This document shows positions 10,542 through 26,927 of a DNA stretch of 64,000 nucleotides, piece by piece. The stretch's first letter is position 1. The number at the start of each line of letters is the position of its first letter. The stretch spans positions 4,884,001-4,948,000 of the forward strand of contig OW051494.1 in the NCBI GenBank assembly GCA_932521035.1, written 5' to 3'. Under the pieces are notes generated by a model. It was not told where the DNA came from and searched no databases. It worked only from the letters and a program-made list of their open reading frames with translations. The stretch is from Oscheius dolichura (lineage: Eukaryota; Nematoda; Chromadorea; Rhabditida; Rhabditidae). Both the position numbers and the translations under genes were made by a program.

Positions 10542-13001
10542 TTACATCCTGAAAACACCAAATTTAGTTTCAGGGATGGGCTTTTGAAGAGTGGCTTGCA
10601 AGGTCAAGCCAACAATTTTCCGGGTATCCTTCGGATCAATGACCCCATCATCCCAAAGCCGTGCAGATGCAAAATATGGATGACCTTCTGCCTCAAATTT
10701 AGCTTCAACTGGCCTCCGGAGAGCCATATCCTCTTCCTAAAAAAGTTTCATAGCAGCGATCTTCACATTTTATACGTATTTCAAAAATTGTGTTAATGCT
10801 ACGAAATATATATAAATAGGCTAGCACTAACACGATTTTCATATTAGATTAAAAACAAACCTCAGTCCAAGTTGCTCCTTCACGCTTTCTTTTATCTTTC
10901 TGAACTGTAGCAAGAACATTTGCGGCTTGTTCTCCTCCCATAACAGAAATACGAGCGTTTGGCCACATAAATAGAAACCGCGGACTAATACGTTGATGTA
11001 AATCATTTTAAATGTAAGGCAACCTACCTGAAACCACGTCCGCACATTCCATAATTTCCTGCTCCATATGATCCGCCAATAAGAATAGTTATTTTTGGAA
11101 CTGCAGCACATGATACTGCAGTAACCAATTTGGCTCCATGCTTGGCAATACCTCCAGCTTCTGCATCGCGGCCCACCTAAATACTATTTAGTGTCGCTGT
11201 CCCAAGAGCTACCATAAACCCTGTGATATTTTGAAGAAACAAAAGAGGAGTTTTCCTTTGACAACAGATTTCAATGAAGTGTGCACCTTTCATTGCTGAT
11301 TCAGAAAATAGTACCCCATTATTACCGATAATTCCAACACGTTGGCCAAAAACAGTTGCAAACCCTAGGATACGTTTAACTGGAAAGTTTTTGATCAAAC
11401 CTGTCACTAAAGTATCTCCATAGCGTTCTTTAAACTCATCAAAGCGTGAGCCATCGACGATCCGTGCAATGACTTCGCGAACATCAAACGTTTTTTTAAG
11501 ATTGGCACCAACAATTCCATAAAGCTCGTCAGCAGCATATAGGGGAGGATCAGCTAAACTTAAATCATACAATACAAACAGAGCTTTAATCTTATTTCAT
11601 CATTTATGGTTGAAATAGCCTTCCCCTTACTTGTTTACATTATTTGAATAGAAAACTAGTAAAAAATGATTCTGCTCTCTGCGTACTCTCGAATTGTTGC
11701 AAATGTACCTTCATAATTGAAATGCGACATTTCTGCATTATGTCCAAATCCAGCAACGGCGTTTTTAGCAAGAATAAGAGCGTGTTCATCATTGTGAGCA
11801 AAATAGTCGGTGACACCTGATTCAGAGCAGTGAAGTTCGGCACCTCCTAGAGCTTCCGCGCTTATCTGACACAATTAGATACAGAGAAGAATTATTGTAC
11901 CTCTTCTCCAGTTGCAGCCTTAACCAAAGGCGGCCCTCCCAAAAAAACTGTGCCATTTCCTTTAACAATAATGGCTTGGTCAGACATAGCCGGTACATAA
12001 GCTCCACCAGCCGTACAACTACCCATAACAACGGCCAGCTGTGGTATACCCATAGAACTCATTGTAGCCTTCAAACAATATTTGTAAGACAATTTACCGT
12101 TACCTGGTTATAGAAAATCCGGCCAAAATGATTTTTATCAGCAAAAATATCTGCTTGGCGAGGGAGATTTGCTCCGCCTGAATCCACAAGATAAATACAT
12201 GGAAGCCCGTTCTCTCTGAAATATATGCTAAAAGAACAAACAAAGGAAATTACCTTGCGATTGCTTGAGCTCGAAGATGTTTTTTCACCGTTATCGGATA
12301 ATATGTACCTCCTTTAACCGTAGCATCATTTGCAACAATAACACATAATTGTCTTGCAATACTTCCTATTCCTGTAATAACTCCACCGGCTGGCACTTCT
12401 TCTTTTCCGTAACATTCGTATCCAGCCAGTTGACTTAATTCCAGAAAAACAGTTCCCGGATCTATTAAGTGGTCAATGCGCTCTCGGGCGAGAAGTTTTC
12501 CACGGCTTTTGTGCAGTTTTCTTGCTTGCTCTCCACCACCTTCGGCAATTCTAGCCACTTTTGTTCGGAGATCTTCTACAACGTCGCTCATTTGGCGATA
12601 ATTCTGCTTATATTCCTCTGATCCTGTATCTATAGCCGTTTGAAGAGCAGACCAGCTGGTCGCAGCTTGTAAATTACAGTGATGATTTCGGATAGCGCTA
12701 AAAAATATACAAATGGACTCGAGCGCGAGCCAATAGTTAAAGGGGTTACAATGGTCACAATAAAAAAATCCCAAGCAACGCATTCATGAAGAATCCTTAC
12801 CAATTAGGTTGAGATGATCGGCTCAAAAGAGGATCTGCTCCTAGAAGTAGGCGTCGATGATAAAGATCTTTCAGATACCCTCGTTCCCATCTTGCACGTA
12901 AAAATCTGTCTGAAATTTATTAATTCATAGAAACTGAAAGCCTAACATGACTGCAGCGTAACCGGCCTGCTATTCAACCTTTGCGCCAATAAGCTAAACA
13001 T
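10542..13001 (-). CDS. mccc-2: Methylcrotonoyl-CoA carboxylase beta chain, mitochondrial
   Basis: This is the carboxyltransferase subunit of the biotin enzyme in leucine breakdown, in the mitochondrial matrix. The start [19 protein letters not shown] looks like a targeting peptide and needs a 38-nt intron with donor GTTAGG. The family core is clear: [31 protein letters not shown] oxyanion region, [63 protein letters not shown], and the terminus [13 protein letters not shown]. About ten exons are separated by short introns. An acceptor CTTTCAG lies 4 nt before the ATG, consistent with trans-splicing. The gene is divergent from cyclin A. Confidence 0.95.
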
Positions 13002-13454
13002 CTATCTGAAAGGTATATATGTGTGGATATGTGGTAAGGATATGTGAAAAAGAAGGAAAAGGATATGATCATTGCTGTAAATGAGTGTACATACAATTTT
13101 TCTCGATGCAGTATCTGCGCGCGACGTCCCGAGCGCGTCCCCGGCAAAAACCGCGAAATACAAATTTTAGACGCTTGATTTTTCTAACGATAAAAGATCT
13201 CTCTTTTCTTTTATTCGGTCGTAGGTTATCAATATCTCGGGTCAGATAGCAGGGTTTAGGCAGTTTTATCGTGTATACAGCCGCTTTTGTCATATTGTAG
13301 TTTAGTGTTGACACGATAATGTTTGAGATGCAGTTTTTGTAGAAAAGGCTATGCTAGACTCCGCAGATAAAAACGGGTTCTATTCAATTTCTGCTTTACA
13401 ACGACTTTCTACAGCCCTTTTCTACAAACATGTATTACATTTTTTCCATTTAGA
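13002..13454. promoter_or_regulatory. Divergent promoter region, MCCC2 / cyclin A
   Basis: 453 bp between opposed starts. An E2F-like CCGCGAAA (13,151-13,158) sits in a CpG-rich patch (about 13,115-13,160) within AT-rich DNA, which would suit cell-cycle control of cyclin A. A CATTTAG acceptor ends 2 nt before the cyclin A ATG. The ORF crossing this region (13,069-13,314, minus) has no support as a gene. Confidence 0.45.
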
Positions 13455-15195
13455 ATGTCGGGGATGCAGCGCCCTGGTCTGACACTAAGAAATCGGCAAC
13501 AAGCGAATAAACTTGTGAGGCAAACTGGGAAATCGAATCTATTGCAAAATGAGAAGCTACATTTACAAAAGGTTTGTAGTTATTTTATCAGTTATAATCT
13601 TTTATTTGCAGCCACCCGCTAAACACACTATAGAAAAGCCGTTCAAGGCGACTGTACCTGCAACAGCAACGTTTACAGTTTATGCAGATAGTGAATCGCC
13701 ATGTCCTAAGGATCCCATCGACGAAAATAATATTATACATTTACTTGAGCGAAAATGCAAAGAAGAACAGCTGCAGGTGACTTTCCTATATGTAACCAAC
13801 ATTTAATATTAAGGCGCAATCAGCAGACCCGCTTCAAAAAAAGATCCGTCGACCACTTGCACAGTTACGTGAAATTAATTATGCCCATCGGTCTGATTCC
13901 GAGGAAGATCTCTATTCGGCTCGGTCTTACGCTACCGATGCTTCAGTCAGAAATGAGCTTTTCAACTTGAATGTTGCAGATACAACGGTTTGTTCGAATG
14001 CAAATATTTTTGTACAAAATGTTCGTGATGTACTGCTGGATGGGTGTGGAATATGTAGCTAGAGAAACACCATTGCATTCTGCACGAATTTATCCTCATG
14101 TTTGATATAATTATGCTAACTTTTTTTTTCATGAGTACTGAGACGTATCAAAAAGCGTTAAGCTAGAGTTAAACATGATCTATGCTCTATTTTCTTTCAA
14201 AGCAATTTTCAGCTTCCCCTTGCTTCGGGTAGTTCCATTGACGATGTTGACGAGTTCTCATCGTTGCCAGATGAGGAAATCAGCTATCATGAAGAGTCTC
14301 TTTTCGCAGCTCCTCAGTTTAACGAAAATATTTATGAATACATGCGTAGCCGTGAGACGAAGGGTCGCCCAAAGCCGGATTTCCTTCGGAAGCAAAATGA
14401 TATCACTAAAGATATGCGGCAAACTCTTATCGATTGGCTTAGTGATGTTGTAGGTGAATACAACATGTCTCAAGTAGGTGTTTTTTGTATGCTCCAATAT
14501 TTAATTAGGAAACTTTTCATCTTGCTGTCTCAATTGTTGATCGATCACTGTCCCGTTTTCATGTGCTCAGAGAGCGTCTCCAGCTCGTTGGAGCTACTTC
14601 AATGATGATTGCAGCGTGAGTGCAAAATTTCTTCAATAGCGAATTGTTTTCAGAAAGTTTGAAGAAGTCATGCCACTGGAAACGAAAGATTTTGTATATC
14701 TAACTGATGACACATACACTATCACCCAACTACTACAGATGGAAACAGCGCTTCTCCAAGAACTTAATTACGACGTTTCTCTACCAACAGCTGTGTGGTT
14801 TGCTAATCGTTTGATCAACATGGTTAATGTGGACGATACTTTACGGTCTGCTGTAGAGTATCTACTTGACCTCACACTAATGGACCCATCCTATCTTGAA
14901 TTTAAACCATCATATGTTGCTGCTACCTGTGTATCTTATGCAAACGTGATTTGTGGTATACCATTAACGTACAACTGGTATTAGTTTTTCAGGTAATGCA
15001 CCTTGGAATGCCCAGTTGGAGAAACACAGTGGAATCTTATTGGAACATCTTAAGAAGATATTCTTAAAACTGCACTCTGCATTTAAAGAAGCTCCAGATT
15101 CTCACCATCTTGCCATCTATACGCGCTATGCCGAAGCATCCAAGCATGAAGTTTCAAAAATAGCAGCGCCAACAATTCTTCCCTTTGATCCGTGA
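13455..15195 (+). CDS. cya-1: Cyclin A
   Basis: Cyclin A binds CDK2/CDK1 for S phase and mitotic entry. The start MSGMQRPGLTLRNRQQANK is followed by a low-complexity N-terminus. The cyclin box begins FNENIYEYMRSRETKGRPKP and includes MRQTLIDWLSDVVGEYNMS (the MRAILVDW motif). It continues with FHLAVSIVDRSLSR, LQLVGATSMMIAAKFEE, and DFVYLTDDTYTITQLLQME. The C-terminal cyclin fold includes DLTLMDPSYLEFKPS and ends KIAAPTILPFDP at 15,195. The FVYITDDTY-type stretch favours cyclin A over cyclin B. A microprotein gene begins 165 bp downstream on the same strand. Confidence 0.93.
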
Positions 15196-15360
15196 GGATT
15201 TTAAATTGTCCTCCATGTCTTTCTGTATCATATTTCCGAAGTGATCTCGTGTTATACATAACTAATTTATTTTCTGAGAAACTGTTATTTCCCTATTGAT
15301 CTCTACTTAATCTTATCAAAGCAAATGATCCCCTTATTATTGAACCTGAGAGTACTGTAA

Positions 15361-15677
15361 ATGCCGTTGATTGCTCAATATAAAGGTTTATAAAATCAAA
15401 TGACTGTTAAAGTGGGGAAGCTCCAATCTCCCGGTGGAAAACAAGATCTGAATGGGCCAACACGGGAATTTTTGTTCTTGTGAAGGCGAGTGTTTCGTTC
15501 TAAAAGCAAAGAAGGCATAAAAACTCTTTATACATTTAATAGGAGAAGCCTTACAATGGAAAAAGTCGTGAATTTGAAGAAGGTTTTTTCGATCGGCTAC
15601 CGGAAGATCCCCCTCGACGCACCCGTGGAACACCTGTACCACGATATCTTTTTGAACGTGGAGCTGTTATCCTATAA
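15361..15677 (+). CDS. 72-residue microprotein of unknown function
   Basis: Three small exons join without frame conflict: 15,361-15,385, 15,421-15,479 and 15,543-15,677, with introns of 35 and 63 nt bounded by GT/AG. The product starts MPLIAQYKAPISRWKTRSEW, has a basic front half and an acidic middle (REFEEGFFDRLPEDPP), and ends RYLFERGAVIL. An AATAAA signal overlaps the end (677-682). There is no signal peptide or membrane segment. I do not recognise the family. The position suggests it may share an operon with cyclin A. It converges on the BLM stop only 30 bp away. Confidence 0.55.
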
Positions 15678-15706
15678 ATAAAGCTTACTAAAAATAAAAT
15701 TAAAGT

Positions 15707-19727
<4,021 letters not shown>

Positions 19728-19918
19728 TTCTTGAAATTATTGTTGATTTAGGAACTCCTATATGTATTAAGTGCAAAACTGGTGACAACAAATATAAATT
19801 TAATTGATAATGTTTATTCTCAAAAAATATCACAATTGAAAAAGTTGCAATTTCCAGTTATATTATTGGTCAAGTATTTATATAAGGATTGATTAGTCGT
19901 TGAGGAATAATACGAGAA

Positions 19919-22900
19919 TTACTTAGCAAAAGCAAACGGTCGGTTCCACGTTAGAAGTTGTTTCACAGTACTATTGATATCCTCTAGCCATGCTCGCATC
20001 TCTTCTTTAGTATCGGCTGCCAACATAACTCTGATATATTATTATTAAAAGCATCTAATTATTTTTGTACTCACCTCAATTTTTCCATTTCTGGTCGGCC
20101 TGTTCTGTTGAGTGTTTCAGCGTCCTGCCCTTCTTTTGGAACCCAAACATCAATAAAGAACGACTGCATATACTGGCATGGTTCATTAGCCTCCGAGGCT
20201 CCATCTTTTTCTCCGGCACAGGTTTGTAAATCCAACAAAACTAGCCAGTTCCTCTGGTTGACTTCATCCTCTGGGCGGCGCCAAAACTTCATCCCTCCTT
20301 GTTCCAGAACACACCAATACCTAGAGTTCATTATATGACAATTTTTAAAATGAATACCTGTTCCAAGATCCCAGGCCTTCTTTAGTTCGTTGAAACATTG
20401 ATAAAAATCCAGAATGTGTTGTTGTGCTTTTTCCTACAGCCATTCTTTAAATGGAATTTAAGACCAATTTAATTGAGGAATCACTTTTTAATTTTTACGG
20501 TTATATGCCCATCGAGTGGGTGTCGAGCATCGGATAAAAGAAGTCTTTTTTTCCCGTTAGAAACGTGAATATCAAGAGCAAGTCGGCCCACTAGTTGAAA
20601 TGAAGAGTCTGATGGGGAGGAATGATGCGAAGGACGTACAACGCTCTGAAATGTAGCAAGTGTTATGCAGAAAATTTTATTAAAAACAAACTTTGTTTTT
20701 CATTGTTGTCCCTTTCAGTCCAAACTTTTCTTCATGTGTATACTGAGCTCGCACACTACGCTAAATTTAAAATAAGATGTTTGTATGAAGAAGAAAAAAT
20801 CACATACATATGCGTATACATCTAAAGCTGCAGTAAAATTAGTCGGAAGATTTTTCAAAACAAGGGGTTGCACTATTTCAATAGCGCCTCTTTTCACAGC
20901 TTCTTCACTTGAAACAATTGTTGAATGAAGAACCTGGTCTGCGCTACGCAATATCAAACAGAAGTAGAAAACATTAGCTGAAAACATCGAAATCCTTGTA
21001 ATTCTACCTAAAATTACCAGAACGTATGTTAGAATACGTTTCAATAAAATCTTTGTTTAGCTCCACAGATAAATAGCTTATCGTCAGGGAGCCAAGAGGG
21101 CCATTGATGCTGAAACCATTTGTTAAATATGTGTACTTAAATTCAAGCAACCTAGACAAGCCATGTGAATTAAGGCGTTCAATTTCACTCTCTGCGGCTC
21201 GTAAAATCTCTGTTTCTATAAGGACAGCCCATTGAGCAGTAGCTTCTTCGTGGCTTCCCCGAAATTGTTCTCTGTTTCGGCACAACTGGAGAGCTTTGGA
21301 GGCTTGGTGTATTTTGGTCCTTTGAGCGTAGATAGTTTCTTCCAATTTTCTCTGGAATGTTTTAGTTACTCAAATCCTCTGTCCAATGAATCGATAGAGA
21401 AAACCTTTAACTAACAACTTTTTACCACACATCGCATTTTACCCTGATTATCAATATTGAATAATGGATAGATCAAGTGTGGATAGCGCGAAAAATAATA
21501 TTCAACGGCTCACCTTTTGTTCATCAATGTCGACTTCTGGTTGGGAAATTGAGGTATTGCCCAAAATCTGTTGTGAAGTAGCAGCTGCATAGCTCATAGT
21601 AAGATCGATCTTCTCCGTATTTGGATCCGGCACTTTTTCCTGTCTTGCACGCTTACGATAATAAGAAATTGTATACTGCAGTTCTACATCTACAAAAAGA
21701 CTGTATACTGTTATTTTGTCCTCACTTTTGGGCTCTTCTTTCATTTCATCGTCATATTTAATTGTTGAGTTCAAGCTTGCATCATTATCAAGCGGACTTT
21801 CAACTTTATTAGAGGCCTCTTTGACACCAGTGGGTGAGACATCCTGAATTATAGCTAAGTGGCTAAAATTAAAATCTTACATTTACACTAGATGGAAGCA
21901 GCTGAGAACTGTTTTTGATGGGACTTTCTCCCATAAATTCAAAAGCGTCGTCAATAAATTTAGAAATATTCGTTCCGCTGTCTTCGTTTTCCAGCGTTGC
22001 ACGATATTTCACCTCTTCTACAACTTTTCGCCTTTCCGATCTATTGTTTTCCTTACCATTTATTTCATCTACTTTGTTTTCTTCCTCATATTTACACCTT
22101 GGACTTTTCGCGGAGGGTGACGTTGTAGCAGAACGCTGAAAAACCTTTTATCCTTTTTAAATTAACAGTATAGAACTTTTAAAAAGCTTAGTTGGTAACC
22201 AACTTTTTTATAATAAGTTTTCTCATAAAGCCATCACATGGACAATAGAACTAGTTGAGCAACATGGGAATGAACTTATATGTGTATGTTAAGATCTTAC
22301 GTTTGTGTAACCCGGATGAACTGATCTGCTGCATTTTTCAGTAATTCTGTTAGTTACACGTCTTGGAATAGATGTATCACGCATTTTTAATGCTGCTTGA
22401 ACAAGAGCATCTTCTGTTTCATCTGGGTGCAGAGGGGTTCCAGTAATCGATGAAAACTATAATGTATTAATGCTATCGAAACTGACATCGAAATGTACCT
22501 CCCAGCGATTTCTAAGACTTTTGATATTCGAACCACAAGTATTAGGTACAGTGGGTTCTCCAGGCGTAGCTCCACTTACAATCGGAGTAGCTGTGGCACC
22601 TCTCCACTGAGTCTTTATGGCCGACAATGGAGTTGTACGCTCCCCAGGAGTACAGTATGGTTTCGGTACCGGAATGGTGTTCTTATGAGGTGTTTCCTTT
22701 AACCGCTCTTCTAAGACATGAACAATATTTTTTGCTGCAGCATTTTCTAACGCTACAACTCGAATAGGAGATATGTTCTTCCTTTCAACGCCAGTCTAAA
22801 AACCCTCAGTTTAAGTTATTCGCAATCATACCGATAATTGAGATGCTGCATCTTGATCTGAGCTTTTGATTTTCAACAGATCCGGTGCGTGTGGCGGTTT

Positions 22901-24058
22901 AACTGCTGAAAAAAGTAAACATATCTTGTTATTCCTACTGTGAACGATTTCTTGTTCAGTTCTATCTGATGACTCCTCCGCTTTAGGTGATGATGTAGCC
23001 GAAGGATTCTAAAAACATCTGGTCAAACTAATTATTTAATAATAAGTAAATATAAGTAACGTACAAACATCACACTTGAAAAGCTTGATGTACTGCCACC
23101 TCGATTCTAAAAAAAGCTAGCGTGAGGTGCAAGGAAATGTTGTAATTAGAAGCATGAGCCCAACTTACGAAAGGCTGTGGAGAACAAACTTGCAGAGATG
23201 CAGCTGACGCTGATTTTGTCGGTGTTTTCTACATCGTGTTATGCTAATGAGTATCTTAGAACATACCTTTCTAATGAATAAGTGTGCTCCACACTCTTGT
23301 GATTCGTTACCAGTGGCAGTCGAATTTGTTAGAGAACGAAGGCTGCTATCAACGAAGTTGCCAGCAACAATACTTGATTCATTCTAAAGAATTATGTTCA
23401 GAATCCAGTTTATTTACTAAAAATCCTGATGATTCATCATAGTAAGTGGCCGAAATTGGATGTGCAAATCGGATGTGCCGTGATTCTTCCATATCATTTT
23501 TAGTAACAGCTGCAAAAGTGAAATAATCGACGATAAAAGGTATACAAACCCTTATTAGTAACTTTGGCAGGGGAAACATTCATAGAAATATGTGTTGCTT
23601 CATTCTGTTTAGTAGGCGAGCGCGAAACAGTAGCGAATCCTGCTGGTGTGCAAAGCACAGAAGGTCGCGTCTCCCCAATGCTGAGACGATGTGATTTCCC
23701 TTTAACATAATCTTCTTTAGTAACAATTCGTGTTTTCGGAGGCGATTGCTGCGCGAAGTTATCATATTCTTCGGCTAATGCTGCAAAAGCTGATCGTCGA
23801 GGTTTTTGTTCCTAGATATACTAGTTAAGATAGGAATTAATGAGAGCAACCTGATATGTGTTTACTTGTGAAGAGAGCTGTTCTTGTTTACTTGGGCTGT
23901 TTTGTAGTATTGGAGATAAGATTGTTTCTTCGGAATTTTCTTTTTCTTCTGATTCCAGCTCAGCCTTACGTTGCTTCGCTCTTTCCATTATTGCCTATAT
24001 TCTAGTTTGTGACTTTAAAAAAAGAGCTACATACTTTTGTTCTGTCATCTACGTCCAT
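19919..24058 (-). CDS. ani-1: Anillin (cytokinetic ring scaffold)
   Basis: Anillin links RhoA, actin, myosin and septins at the contractile ring. The start MDVDDRTK joins AIMERAKQRKAELESEEKEN, matching the anillin N-terminus. A long Ser/Thr/Pro-rich disordered region follows. The anillin homology domain contains EETIYAQRTKIHQASKALQL and LIETEILRAAESEIERL. A C-terminal PH domain begins RYWCVLEQGGMKFWRRPED and ends with LAADTKEEMRAWLEDINSTV and TWNRPFAFAK. Family-specific residues include the W of the first strand and the ADTKEE motif. TTTGCAG lies 10 nt before the ATG. The gene is divergent from TMEM147 and probably co-transcribed with the BLM helicase gene downstream. Confidence 0.93.
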
Positions 24059-24563
24059 TATGTTTTCTCTGCAAACCCTTAAAATTAAATAGTAAGTAAA
24101 TGTACAAGAGGATGTAAAAACAGCTAGTATATTATATTTCTATTCCCTATAAAAGTAAATAGCGACCTGCATAGATCGATCAAGCACTCAATATGAAAAG
24201 CAATGGTAGCGACAAAAAGAAGTAAAAGTGAAGAAAAATTAAGAAGAGCGTTTCAAACTGTTCAAATCATATTTTCTCGCGCGCAAATCAAATCAAATCG
24301 TGGTAAGACCCGCCTTTCAAATCTCCTCCCGGGCCCGGCTATTCTCTCTTCGAATTTCAAAGTTTCTTTAGCAACATGCTTGATATCGTGTCTTGGCAGA
24401 TCCCTTGTTTCTTGAACATTCTCACTTCATTTTGCCTACATATTTATACAATTTCAGGTCTGTTTAGCGTGTGTCGCAGAGGCTTAAACTGGAACCGAAA
24501 TAGAAAAGAGTTTTGGTGCCACTTTCTTTCTTTTGTCACTGGTTGCAATATTCGGATCAAAGA
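24059..24563. promoter_or_regulatory. Divergent promoter with E2F/CHR-like motifs, anillin / TMEM147
   Basis: 505 bp separate the opposed starts. Visible motifs are TTCAAA at 24,252-24,257, 24,261-24,266 and 24,356-24,361, TTCGAA at 24,349-24,354, and TTTCTCGCGCGC (around 24,273-24,284). TTYGAA elements near an E2F-like CGCGC resemble the binding sites of the DREAM/MuvB complex, and anillin is a known cell-cycle (CHR) target in animals. A short ORF at 24,203-24,415 is not supported as a gene. Confidence 0.5.
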
Positions 24564-25619
24564 ATGACATTTTTTCACTTCATAAACTGTGTTGCGCTAG
24601 CGTATGCGCCTTTCTTCATAACGTTTAAATATTCAGGTAATTTTATAAATACATGAAAGTAAGCGTTCATAGGTTTGAATGAGTATAGTTCTCTTTGGCG
24701 TTGTTTGCACGCAAGTCTGGGATATCTGTTGACGCAGCTTGTTAAACTGCTTTTATTGGCAACATTTTTTCCCGATAGTGGCCACGATGAGTTCTCTCCG
24801 ACATATGTAAGTTTTTTTTTAGTTATCGGTCAATATTTGCTACAAGTGACCTACTGAAATGTTAACTAAAAATCATTTTTGCTAAACGTCATTCATTCTC
24901 TAATAACTATTAAATTTGAGTATTTGTTGTATTTTTCTTCAGGAATTCTTTCGCAGTAGTGCAGATATTGTTGATGTTATCGGGTTGCATATAATTATGA
25001 CGAATTTCCTCAATGGAAAAGGCGAGGTTGTGGTTTAAAATACTTTAAATATTGCTGGCTAAATTTAGGTTCGCTTCATTACTGGTGGATTAGGATGGGG
25101 AGCTGCGCATTCGGTTGCAAATCGTTTAATTTTACTATGGGTAGGAGCAAGGTAAGTCACTAAACGTACTAGAAATGAATCCCTTGTCGTGCATAATTTA
25201 CTATGATCAAATACGTCAATTTAATTAATTAAACTTTGTAGTTTTACCAAATTTCTTTTCAGAGCATCAGCTTTTTCGTGGAAGTGGATTCAAATATCCC
25301 TTGATTCTACTTCTGACCTTCTTCTTTTTGTGGGAATGGCAGCATTAACTTGGATGGCTACCCGTGCTGCTAATCGCTTCTCTGTTCATGCGTTCCTGAC
25401 GTTTGCCGTCTTCCATAGCTTTGTATACCAGTTAGTTTCTTTTACTTAAATATTATTGCCTGAACTAGCATAATCTTATCTTTCAGGTCCATGGTTTCGC
25501 TTTTGGGTATTAAAAGTTGGTCTCTTGTGGGAGCACGGTTTCTTTATTCATCCTTTATTGCTGGAGGAGCTCTACTGAGCTACACAAACTGGGGAACGCA
25601 ATCAGTGAAACGTGATTAA
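24564..25619 (+). CDS. tmem-147: TMEM147 (ER translocon-associated membrane protein)
   Basis: TMEM147 is an ER multi-pass protein that works with Nicalin-NOMO at the translocon. The first exon MTFFHFINCVALAYAPFFIT matches the mammalian start closely. Further exons give GLNEYSSLWRCLHASLGYLL, LVKLLLLATFFPDSG, FITGGLGWGAAHSVANRL and WVGARASAFSWKWIQISLDS, and end GTQSVKRD. Seven hydrophobic segments can be traced. The stop (25,619) is 199 bp before the LIN37 start on the same strand. Confidence 0.92.
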
Positions 25620-25818
25620 GTTTTACAGATAATTTTAATATCATTTATAAAGTTTTAATGTCATATAATTTATAAAGTTATTGTCAATGCAGAAATAAAT
25701 TTTCCGAAAGTACATTTAAGTATTTAGATTCAATTAATCGTTTAACTTATGATATTTAAATGCTCTTTATTTGTCATACTTTACTATAATCTAACTTATC
25801 TTTCTAGCTATTATAAAA

Positions 25819-26779
25819 ATGGATGGATCGGAAAGTTCCCAAACCTTTGTGTTACCATCGGCACCAATGACTGTGGATCCAGGTGAAATGTCCTGTTCTT
25901 CTCAATATAAGTCGCCTACCAAAAGAATAACGTAAGAGGCTAAATTTGTTTATAACTCTGTATAGTGAACGTATCCATGGTGGATGCCGTCCTCCAGAGT
26001 CGCCGGATATGAAACATGCAAGAAATCGATTGGGTGATCTTCTAACCTCAATACGGAAGGGTGATACACCGTTGGTACCTCAAGAAAAACCCCCGTATGT
26101 TTTATTCAATTCCGTTATCCATGCATTCATAGTGTAATAGAAGAAGAGAAGCGCCCAGGCCCAGGAAGGCCTCGAAGAGGTCATGTTCATAATAAAAATA
26201 AACCTGGAGGTAAATAGAAAGTTACATTTAAGTGATATATTTAGAAGTAATATTTGAAATGCGTGGAAAACCATTTTCTTTACGTGAAGATCGCACGTCA
26301 TGTACGGAATATCAGCTGTGCCGTGCTTGGATGCGAGGTAATTTAAAAGAAGAAGAAAATTGGACCCCATGTAAAGTTGGAAATCCACCTGAAGATTCTA
26401 TTCCCGTGGTAAAAAAACCAGGCTAAACTGTTCTATATGTTTTGTAGCATATACTAGCTGCGAGAGATATTTACGCGTTTCCAAGAGCTACTAGTCCTTA
26501 CGCAGCCGAAAGAGAATGGCCTGACCGCAATACCCTTGATGTGTTTAACGACGCTGTGGATTTTGAAGATATACATGCTCTTAGGGGAGAGTATCAACGC
26601 CACTGGAAATGTGTAAAGAAAAGGTTTGTTTCGCTATGAACTTCTGTTTGTGTTGCACTTCATAAGACAAGCTCTATCACCTCCTATATTTCAGTTTTGT
26701 TTATCATACGAGATTACGCTCTAGAAGATACCATAAAAGCACCGCCCTGCTTCAGAGTGTCTACAATATTAATGGATAA
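25819..26779 (+). CDS. lin-37: LIN37 (DREAM/MuvB complex subunit)
   Basis: LIN37 is needed for cell-cycle gene repression by the DREAM complex. The start MDGSESSQTFVLPSAPMTVD is followed by a proline/arginine-rich stretch. The conserved domain has YQLCRAWMRG (CRAWMR core motif), then ARDIYAFPRATSPYA (RDVYKLPPP-like). Near the end come YQRHWKCVKKS and RLRSRRYHKSTALLQSVYN. Five or six exons have short introns. An acceptor TTTCTAG lies 11 nt before the ATG, so it may be trans-spliced from a TMEM147-lin-37 operon. It converges on SGSM, which begins the GC-rich domain. Confidence 0.88.
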
Positions 26780-26927
26780 TTTCAACTTCTTGCGACTTTG
26801 GAACTTATTAAATATTTTTTTTCAAGACTGATAACATTTATCTTTTTTGATACGATTAGTACGACATGTGGGTAAAGAGAGGAACCGTAACGAAAAGGGA
26901 GACTAGCGAAAGGACGATCTGGAACAA

